Source of the DNA: Planctomycetaceae bacterium | Lineage (GTDB): Bacteria; Planctomycetota; Planctomycetia; Pirellulales; UBA1268 | Assembly (NCBI GenBank): GCA_947453125.1 | Contig: CANGGC010000186.1 | Span: 1 to 6,090, forward strand | Direction: 5' to 3' | DNA: 6,090 bases | In this document: positions 1 through 4,891 of the stretch, piece after piece | Position numbering within the stretch: position 1 is the stretch's first letter | How the letters are laid out: each line of letters begins with the position of its first letter | The notes under the pieces: generated by a model | Seen by the model: the letters and a program-made list of their open reading frames with translations, nothing else | The model's database searches: none | What the model was told of the DNA's origin: nothing | Position numbers and translations under genes: made by a program

Positions 1-690
1 GCGGTAGTGGTCGGAGGTGTACCAGACTTCGCCTCCCTCACCGGTGATCAGCCGTTGCGGCCCCGGCCCCGGTTCCTTCGGTGTTGGCACGACCCACTCG
101 CGGTAGTATCCCGGCGGGCGTCGGGGAAGGCGATTCTCGCGGTTTTGAAACGTGGTGCCGTCGTTGGGGAATCGCAACCGCCGGCCGGCCGCGATCCGCT
201 CCATCGTCGGGGCCAGATCGATCTGCCCCCGGTAGATGGTGCGGCCGCTCGAATCGCGCAGGGAGAGCCCGTCGATCACGAGCGGATCGGCGGCGGTCGG
301 TGGTGGCCTTGGTGCTGCCTGCGGCGTCGGCTTCGATCGGCGCGACGCCGGAGGCGCGGCTGGACCGGCGCTGTCTCGATCGCCGAGCGATTCCGCGCGT
401 GGGGCGGCTTCCGTGAGCGGGGCGTCTTCCGTCGCGGGTGGAGCCTCCGCTTCGGCAGCGCCGTCATCGGTGGTCGCAAGTTCTGTCGGTGGCGGCGGCG
501 AATCCGGCTCGGGTTGCCAAGCGACAGGGGGCTGCTCGGGGGCGACCTGCCCGACAAACCCGTAGCGTTCCGCCGCCCACACCACGGCGAGCAGTGTCAG
601 CCCGATGAGCACCCGGAGGAGACGGATCCTCCAGGGATCAGAGAACCAGGGAGAGAAATGGCGAGAAAACCAGGAAGGCCGTGCGGACAC
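1..690 (-). CDS. Membrane-anchored or secreted guanyl-specific ribonuclease (barnase/RNase Sa family), 3' end cut by window edge
   Basis: The minus frame is open from a stop at 813-811 to the window edge, giving about 230 residues from the GTG at 690. That GTG is preceded by GAGG at a 6-nt spacing. A TTG at 717 with AGGA upstream is an alternative start. A basic, Trp-rich N-terminus leads into a hydrophobic segment (about residues 24-40, RVLIGLTLLAVVWAA), which is a signal anchor or a long signal peptide. Residues 51-134 are a Pro/Ala/Glu-rich linker. From about residue 135 the sequence matches microbial guanyl-specific RNases: LRFPNDGTTFQNRE, then GYYREW, QRLITGE and YTSDHYR. By alignment from memory to RNase Sa, E198 is Glu54 (general base), R213 is Arg69, H228 is His85 (general acid), and N183/E185 correspond to guanine-binding Asn39/Glu41. 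These enzymes cut RNA 3' of guanosine. The position of Sa Arg65 holds Pro209. Only the last residues are missing. The tRNA-Pro gene lies just upstream on the same strand. The family call is secure; the cell location and target are inferred. Confidence 0.85.
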   Translation of the reverse strand, partial: MSARPSWFSRHFSPWFSDPWRIRLLRVLIGLTLLAVVWAAERYGFVGQVAPEQPPVAWQPEPDSPPPPTELATTDDGAAEAEAPPATEDAPLTEAAPRAESLGDRDSAGPAAPPASRRSKPTPQAAPRPPPTAADPLVIDGLSLRDSSGRTIYRGQIDLAPTMERIAAGRRLRFPNDGTTFQNRENRLPRRPPGYYREWVVPTPKEPGPGPQRLITGEGGEVWYTSDHYR

Positions 691-820
691 CCGCCCCCTC
701 ACTTCCACCCCGTTCAAAATCGTTCCTGCGGTAGCGCCGGGGTTGCCCCGAGCCCTCCCGCCGATCCGCAGCGATCCGGGTCGATCGCGGCCATGCCTTG
801 TTTTCAAGCCTCAAACCGAA

Positions 821-895
821 TCGGGGCGAAAGGATTCGAACCTTCGACTTCCTGGTCCCAAACCAGGCGCTCTAACCAGGCTGAGCTACGCCCCG
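821..895 (-). tRNA. tRNA-Pro (anticodon UGG)
   Basis: Read on the minus strand, this folds as a full cloverleaf. The acceptor stem is CGGGGCG/CGCCCCG (889-895 with 822-828), followed by discriminator A at 821. The D stem is GCTC/GAGC. The anticodon stem CCTGG/CCAGG encloses the loop TTTGGGA, with anticodon TGG at 860-858. The variable loop has five bases, and the T arm carries TTCGAAT with a GAAGG/CCTTT stem that includes one G-U pair. The 3' CCA is not encoded and must be added after transcription. The gene sits between parB and the ribonuclease gene. Confidence 0.96.
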
Positions 896-940
896 TCGCA
901 AGGCCCTTCGGCCCGGCGGGGAAAGTCTACCCGAAATCGG

Positions 941-969
941 CCGGAAACCAGTCCGAGGCCGGTTTCCGG
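941..969. repeat. 9-bp inverted repeat upstream of tRNA-Pro
   Basis: CCGGAAACC at 941-949 is perfectly complementary to GGTTTCCGG at 961-969 across an 11-nt loop. It lies 46 bp upstream of the tRNA-Pro 5' end and downstream of parB on the minus strand. It could end parB transcription, but no run of T follows it on either strand, so a Rho-independent terminator is not well supported. A weak -10-like TAGACT lies between it and the tRNA at about 925-930. Confidence 0.4.
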
Positions 970-984
970 GCTCTTCCCGCCCCG

Positions 985-1095
985 TCACCCCACGTTCCGC
1001 ACCGCGAGCGGAGCCTGGGCTTCGACGCCGTGGAGGTGGAGGAGGAGGGCGTCGAGGTGGAACTTCGCCGCCCAGTCGTGATCGGCGGAGATCAA
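985..1095 (-). other. Possible small ORF or coding remnant downstream of parB
   Basis: Immediately after the parB stop (1143-1141) the same minus frame stays open for another 51 codons, to a TGA at 987-985. From about 1119 on, roughly 40 of 44 codons end in G or C, as in the real genes here, and the encoded peptide (VVPIRGASLISADHDWAAKF, then HLDALLLHLHGVEAQ) looks protein-like. The only usual start is a TTG at 1095, with GGAG five bases upstream, which would give 36 residues. I do not recognise a family. It may be a small gene, the eroded tail of a lost gene, or chance openness in GC-rich DNA. ParB already ends in a complete C-terminal domain, so read-through is not needed to explain it. Confidence 0.25.
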
Positions 1096-1140
1096 GGAGG
1101 CTCCCCGGATCGGGACGACAGTCCTTCCGCCCCCTTTGGC

Positions 1141-2265
1141 TCAGCCGCTGATTTGCTGCAAGAGACGCTGGAATTCGTCGAGATCGCCGAACGGGATCAC
1201 GATCCGCCCCGCCCCCTTGCCATTCGCATGGACGACGACCTTCGTGCCCAGCGCCCGGCGCAACTGCGCCTCGACGGCCTGCACCTGCGCCGTCCGCTTC
1301 GTCGCCGGCCGCCCCGGCTTCCGCTTCGTCGCGGCCGGCGCGGCGGGAGAGGGAAGGTCGTCATCCCCCTCGCCGTCCGCCACGGCCGTCGAGACGCCGT
1401 CGTCGTCGGCAAGCGCCGGATCGTCTTCGTCGGCCCGCAGAATCTCCTGCACCTGCCCCTCGATCGCCCGCACCGAGAGCCCCTCGGCGACGATCCTCTG
1501 GGCGAGCTTCACCTGCTCGTGTTCGTCGCCGAGCGGGAGGAGCGCGCGGGCGTGCCCCATCGAGATCTCGCCCGCCCGGAGGCGCTGCTGCACCCCTTCG
1601 GGAAGCTCGAGGAGACGGATGAGGTTGGTGACGCTCGAGCGGTCGATCGAGAGCCGCTTGGCGAGCTCGTCCTGCGTGCATCCCCAGGCGGAGAGGTAGG
1701 TCTTGAAGCTGGCTGCCTTCTCGAGGGCATCGAGGTCGCGGCGCTGGAGATTCTCGACGATCGCGATCTCCGACATCTGCCGGTCGTCGACATCGAGGAC
1801 GCGGACGGGGAGCTTCGCCCATCCCAGCCGACGGGCCGCCGCCAGGCGGCGCTGGCCGGCGATGAGCTGGTAGCGGTCGCCGCGTGCACGGACGACGATC
1901 GGCTGGACGAGGCCGTGCTCCCCGAGGCTGGCGGTGAGTTCGGCGAGGGCCCCGTCGTCGACGACCGACCGGGGCTGCCAGGGATTCGGATCGACCAGCG
2001 CCGGATCGACCTCGTTCACCGGCAACGTCGCGGCCGCCTGCTCAACCTCCTCCGGCGCGTGGAGGATGAGGCGGGCGGCACCGGTACCGAGGCCACCGAC
2101 CCCCTTGCCGGGGATCTCCGCGGGCCGCCCCGGCAGGGGAGCGGGCTGCGAGGCGAGGGCGCCGGTGCCGTCGGTCTGCGGGGCGGCGGGGGTCGATTGC
2201 GGGTCGAGCCCTGCACGGCCGAGCAGCGCTTCCAATCCCCGACCGAGACGTCGTTCCTTACTCAC
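1141..2265 (-). CDS. parB: Chromosome partitioning protein ParB (parS-binding CTPase clamp)
   Basis: The protein has 374 residues from the GTG at 2265, the usual ParB size. This start is chosen because GGAGG lies 9 nt upstream and the product then begins SKERRLGRGLEALLG, the N-terminal segment by which ParB normally contacts ParA. A variable linker (20-80) follows. The CTP-binding domain has NPWQPR (94-99), GLVQPIVVR (118-126), the phosphate motif GQRR (137-140, normally GERR) and ENLQRRDLDALEKA (171-184). A helix-turn-helix for parS lies at about 196-222. Residues 279-303 are acidic, followed by a basic AT-hook-like KRKPGRPATKR (314-324). The dimerisation domain is at 326-374. ParB loads on parS, slides as a CTP clamp and works with ParA to move origins. 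It overlaps parA by 8 bp, so the two are probably translationally coupled. The unusual feature is Gln138 in place of the catalytic Glu. Confidence 0.97.
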   Translation of the reverse strand: MSKERRLGRGLEALLGRAGLDPQSTPAAPQTDGTGALASQPAPLPGRPAEIPGKGVGGLGTGAARLILHAPEEVEQAAATLPVNEVDPALVDPNPWQPRSVVDDGALAELTASLGEHGLVQPIVVRARGDRYQLIAGQRRLAAARRLGWAKLPVRVLDVDDRQMSEIAIVENLQRRDLDALEKAASFKTYLSAWGCTQDELAKRLSIDRSSVTNLIRLLELPEGVQQRLRAGEISMGHARALLPLGDEHEQVKLAQRIVAEGLSVRAIEGQVQEILRADEDDPALADDDGVSTAVADGEGDDDLPSPAAPAATKRKPGRPATKRTAQVQAVEAQLRRALGTKVVVHANGKGAGRIVIPFGDLDEFQRLLQQISG

Positions 2266-3004
2266 AGTCCCGAACCTCCATGCACAATTCCGTGTAGGCC
2301 CGCGCTCCCCTCGAGCGCGGCGCGTAATCAAGGACGCTGCGGGCGTGGCTGGGAGCCTCCGACACCGCGACGTCGCGCGGGATGACCGTCTCGAAGACGA
2401 TCTCCCCGAAAAAGTCCCGAACCTCGTTCTCTACCTCGCGGGTCAGCTCAAGATCGTCGTCATGCATCGTGAGGACGATCCCCCCGAACCGCAGCCGGCC
2501 GGGGCGCTCATCCATCACGTCGCGGATCACTTCGATCATCTGCGTCAGCCCCTCGAGGGCGAAGTACTCGCACTGGATCGGCATCAGCACCTCCGTGCTC
2601 CCGGCCAGGGCCGTCCGGGTGAGGTCGCCGATCGAGGGCGGGCAATCGATGAGACAGTAGTCCCAGGCATTGAGCCCGCCGGCAAGATGGGTCTCGAGAA
2701 CAAGACTGCCGCTGCGGGCGAGCGTCGCCAGCCGTTCGACGTCGCGGACGCTCCGGCTTCCCGGCAGGAGGGACAGGCCGGCCACGCCGGTCTCGATCAC
2801 CGAGCCGGAAAGCGGGGCCTCGGAGACGAGGGGGTGGATCGCCGCCGGGACGGCCCCGAGTCCGGAAGTGGCATTGCACTGCGGGTCGAGATCGACCAGG
2901 AGCGTCCGCAGTCCCGCCTTGGCGAGGCCGACGGCGAGGTTGGTCGCGGTGGTGGTTTTCCCCACGCCCCCCTTCTGGTTGGCCACGCACAAAATCCTTC
3001 CCAC
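2258..3004 (-). CDS. parA: Chromosome partitioning ATPase ParA (Soj type)
   Basis: The protein has 248 residues from the GTG at 3004. This start has GGAAGGG eight bases upstream and makes the N-terminus flush with Bacillus Soj, so that key residues fall at the same numbers (Lys11, Gly12, Lys16, Asp40). Upstream in-frame TTG (3106) and ATG (3082, 3037) codons have no good ribosome binding site. Motifs are the deviant Walker A KGGVGKTT (11-18) with signature Lys11, VDLDPQ (37-42), Walker B-like YCLIDCPPS (116-124) and the C-terminal SEAPSHARSVLDYAPRSRGA (215-234). ParA-type ATPases dimerise on ATP, coat the nucleoid non-specifically and are released when ParB stimulates hydrolysis, which moves parS-ParB complexes apart. 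The stop codon overlaps the parB start. No N-terminal DNA-binding extension is present, so this is the small chromosomal type, not a plasmid P1/F type that autoregulates its own operator. Confidence 0.97.
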   Translation of the reverse strand: MGRILCVANQKGGVGKTTTATNLAVGLAKAGLRTLLVDLDPQCNATSGLGAVPAAIHPLVSEAPLSGSVIETGVAGLSLLPGSRSVRDVERLATLARSGSLVLETHLAGGLNAWDYCLIDCPPSIGDLTRTALAGSTEVLMPIQCEYFALEGLTQMIEVIRDVMDERPGRLRFGGIVLTMHDDDLELTREVENEVRDFFGEIVFETVIPRDVAVSEAPSHARSVLDYAPRSRGARAYTELCMEVRDCE

Positions 3005-3016
3005 ACGCAGATCCCT
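2997..3016 (-). promoter_or_regulatory. Ribosome binding site that decides the parA start
   Basis: On the minus strand GGAAGGG (3019-3013) lies eight bases before the GTG at 3004-3002. It is the strongest Shine-Dalgarno match upstream of parA, whereas the in-frame ATG and TTG codons further upstream have none. Combined with the flush alignment to Soj, it argues for the short form of ParA. Confidence 0.6.
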
Positions 3017-3166
3017 TCCAAGTGTTTCCCAGGGCATTCTGGGAACATCCGGAATATCGGCTTCCGCCGGCACGATCGTCATGCCGGAGCGTGGAGGGCG
3101 TTCCAACCGTTTCGCCGTGCAAGGTTGCCGCAGACGTCAGGCGAGCCGCCGATCGACCCTGGGGGG

Positions 3167-3182
3167 CGTTCCACGTGAAACC
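3167..3182. promoter_or_regulatory. parS: parS-type centromere site 1
   Basis: CGTTCCACGTGAAACC matches the classical bacterial parS consensus TGTTTCACGTGAAACA at 13 of 16 positions, with the CACGTG core intact. It lies about 170 bp upstream of the parA start. ParB binding here would load the CTP clamp and might also affect parAB transcription. Its core is the exact reverse complement of site 2. Confidence 0.9.
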
Positions 3183-3249
3183 GCGCGACCGCGCAGGGTC
3201 GCCCATGTCGCCCTGACCCCGCAGCCCACTCAAGCTTCCGGGGCGGCAC

Positions 3250-3265
3250 GGTTTCACGTGGAACC
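3250..3265. promoter_or_regulatory. parS: parS-type centromere site 2
   Basis: GGTTTCACGTGGAACC matches the parS consensus at 13 of 16 positions with the CACGTG core intact. It lies 83 bp centre to centre from site 1, in the opposite orientation, so the asymmetric halves (GTTTC and GTTCC) form a 16-bp perfect inverted repeat at 3168-3183 and 3249-3264. Confidence 0.9.
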
Positions 3266-3360
3266 CCGTTCGGCCCCCGGTTCAGCCCGGACACCGAACG
3301 ACGCTCCACGGCTCTCGAGTGGAAGGAAACAGCAGGCGCCCTCCGTTGGTTGCCGGGGCG

Positions 3361-4668
3361 TCACTCGAGCGGGTTGAAGACCAGACCGCTGGCAAGCTTC
3401 GGATAGAAGTAGGTGCTCTTCGCAGGCATCCGTTCACCAGTCTCGCTGACACTCTTGATGTCGCCGACGCTTGCCGGCATGACGAGAGCCGCGAGGGGGT
3501 ACTTCCCGGTCTCGAGCCCTTCGACCACCTCGCGGACGAGGTGCACGTAGCCGGGGGTGGGGATCTGCTTGGCGCCGAGCAACTCGCCGATGACGAGCCG
3601 GTGGAGGATCGAGACCCCGAGCCCCCGCCACGACGGGCCATGCTCGGCCGCGATCTGCTCCATCCGGGCAGCACCTACGGGGGTGATCCGGGCGAGCGTC
3701 CAGGTGCGGTCGCCGGCGGTGTAGAGCCCGAGCGTTCCTTGGGCGTCCTCGGTCTCGATCTGCTCCCACACGTCTGCGGCGGCATCCGGGCCGACACCCG
3801 CCTTCTCGGTGGTGAAGCAGTCGCCGAGCTTCGCGGCCAGATCGGCCGCGGTGGTCACCGACGGCTCGATGAACAGGCGGTGGGTGGGGAGGACGACCAG
3901 CCCCGGGTCGCTCATCCCCACGAGCATCATGAGGACGAAGTTGGCGGGGTGATCGGAGGGGAGCGTGCCACCGTTGGCCTCTGCCACCTCGTCCCGGTAG
4001 TTGCAGGCGGTCTCGTAACGGTGGTGGCCGTCGGCGATGAACACCGGCTTCGGCCCCATGAGACCGGCCACCTTGGCCGCCATCGACTCGTCCGTGAGTG
4101 GCCACATCCAGCTCTTCACGCCGAGGTGGTCGGTGGCCTCCAGAGGCGGCTGCCCGGCCACCGCCGCATCGAGGAGGGCCTGCACCTCCCCTTCGGTGTC
4201 GGGATAGAGGCCAAACACCTGGCTGAGGTTGGCCCGGCAGGCTCGCGTTAGCAGGAGCCGATCCTGCTTCGGGCCCGACATCGTCTCCTCGTGGGGATGG
4301 ATGTTGCCGGTGCCGAAACGCTCGAGGCGGACCCGCGCCATCACCCCCCGGCGAACGAACGAGCGTCCCTCGACCTCGAACTCCTGATGGTAGACGTAGA
4401 GAGCCGCGGCCGGCTCCTGCATCACCACCCCCTGGTCGCGCCAGCTGCGGAGGAACTTCGCCGCCCGGGTGTATTTGTTCGTCCGCTCGTCATCCCCCGG
4501 CTCCTCCCGGTTGAGTTCGATCCGGATCACGTTGGCGGGGTGCCGCTGGTAGAGCGCCTCTTGGAGCGCCGCGTCGATGACGTCGTACGGCGGGGCGATC
4601 ACCTGCGACAGGGCGCCGACGTGCTTGGGGTCGTAGCGGAGGCCGCGGAGCGGAGCGACGTGGGGCAT
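3361..4668 (-). CDS. DUF1015 family protein of unknown function
   Basis: The protein has 435 residues from the ATG at 4668, in the usual range for this family. This start is preferred over the ATG at 4743 because GAGGAAG lies upstream and the product then begins MPHVAPLRGLRYDP, the typical family N-terminus; the longer start would also place the possible promoter inside the gene. Conserved motifs seen are VIAPPYDVI (23-31), GNIHPHEET (121-129) with the following GPKQDR, IADGHHRYET (211-220), VLPTHRLF (259-266) and MPAKSTYFYPK (414-424). The His/Asp/Glu-rich motifs suggest an active site or metal site, but no reaction is established to my knowledge and I assign none. There is no signal peptide or membrane segment, so it is probably cytosolic. 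It lies between ahcY and parAB, separated from each by parS-bearing gaps, and is probably its own transcription unit. Confidence 0.93.
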   Translation of the reverse strand: MPHVAPLRGLRYDPKHVGALSQVIAPPYDVIDAALQEALYQRHPANVIRIELNREEPGDDERTNKYTRAAKFLRSWRDQGVVMQEPAAALYVYHQEFEVEGRSFVRRGVMARVRLERFGTGNIHPHEETMSGPKQDRLLLTRACRANLSQVFGLYPDTEGEVQALLDAAVAGQPPLEATDHLGVKSWMWPLTDESMAAKVAGLMGPKPVFIADGHHRYETACNYRDEVAEANGGTLPSDHPANFVLMMLVGMSDPGLVVLPTHRLFIEPSVTTAADLAAKLGDCFTTEKAGVGPDAAADVWEQIETEDAQGTLGLYTAGDRTWTLARITPVGAARMEQIAAEHGPSWRGLGVSILHRLVIGELLGAKQIPTPGYVHLVREVVEGLETGKYPLAALVMPASVGDIKSVSETGERMPAKSTYFYPKLASGLVFNPLE

Positions 4669-4719
4669 GGCGGAGGGAACTTCCTCGGGGTGCGGGGGGA
4701 AGGAAAAGGGTGTCCTGGG

Positions 4720-4728
4720 ATCGTAGCA
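4720..4728 (-). promoter_or_regulatory. Possible extended -10 promoter for the DUF1015 gene
   Basis: Read on the minus strand, TGCTACGAT matches the extended -10 form TGnTATAAT with four of six hexamer bases. Transcription would start about 45 bases before the ATG at 4668. There is no clear -35 element at the right distance, and promoters in this group of bacteria are poorly defined, so this is tentative. Confidence 0.3.
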
Positions 4729-4775
4729 AATCCCACCCGCCAAGGCGGCTGCCGGGAGCGGCCTGGGCCTCGGGT

Positions 4776-4791
4776 CGTTCCACGTGGAACC
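4776..4791. promoter_or_regulatory. parS: parS-type centromere site 3
   Basis: CGTTCCACGTGGAACC has a perfect 14-bp palindrome (GTTCCACGTGGAAC, 4777-4790) around the CACGTG core. It is the symmetric version of sites 1 and 2, with C/G in place of T/A at consensus positions 5 and 12. It lies in the gap between the ahcY terminator and the DUF1015 gene, about 1.5 kb from sites 1 and 2. Confidence 0.9.
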
Positions 4792-4806
4792 GGAACGGCC
4801 CCCAGG

Positions 4807-4847
4807 AAAAGCCGACGGGGGCGTCGCTTGGGCGACACCCCCGTCGG
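4807..4847 (-). terminator. Hairpin terminator of ahcY
   Basis: Two 16-base arms (4812-4827 and 4832-4847) enclose a 4-base loop. Transcribed from the minus strand, all 16 pairs form, one of them a G-U pair, and the hairpin is followed by C and TTTT (4810-4807). Transcribed from the plus strand the same position would be a C-A mismatch. The stem starts 44 bp after the ahcY stop, so this is a Rho-independent terminator for ahcY. Confidence 0.85.
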
Positions 4848-4891
4848 GAGTGAAACGAAGGCTGCCGCCGGGAGGCCCCCGGCGACAAGTC

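Larger units (their letters stand above)
3005..3360. other. Intergenic parA leader region with two parS-type sites
   Basis: This 356-bp gap between the DUF1015 stop and the parA start holds two centromere-like sites (listed separately). It also has an 8-bp inverted repeat, CTCGAGTG (3314-3321) and CACTCGAG (3362-3369), straddling the end of the DUF1015 gene. The parAB promoter should be here, but I cannot place it with confidence: the best -35-like element (TTGAGT, about 3233-3228 on the minus strand) has only a poor -10 partner. No convincing gene is present on either strand. Confidence 0.6.

Noticed and set aside
821..895. tRNA-Pro as a mobile-element attachment site
   Set aside because: There is no integrase gene, no direct repeat of the tRNA 3' end and no change in composition beside it in this window.
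2266..2331. Longer ParB starting at 2331
   Set aside because: The extra 22 residues overlap parA further and are not ParB-like. The GTG at 2265 has a GGAGG at good spacing and gives the standard N-terminus.
7..2385. Very long plus-strand open frame of about 790 codons
   Set aside because: It runs antisense through the ribonuclease gene, the tRNA-Pro and all of parB. The product is Arg/Pro/Gly-rich without recognisable domains. It is a by-product of GC-rich codons on the other strand.
3005..3106. Longer ParA starting at a TTG (3106) or at ATG codons (3082, 3037)
   Set aside because: None has a good ribosome binding site. The GTG at 3004 has one and matches the Soj N-terminus exactly.
1934..3178. 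Long plus-strand open frame opposite parA and parB
   Set aside because: It is antisense to two well-supported genes and no family is recognisable in the translation.
3183..3249. Promoter between the two parS sites (TTGAGT and a GACATG-like -10)
   Set aside because: The -10 matches only two of six consensus bases, too weak to list as a promoter.
3319..4251. Long plus-strand open frame opposite the DUF1015 gene
   Set aside because: The minus strand carries the conserved DUF1015 motifs across the same bases, and the plus product shows none.
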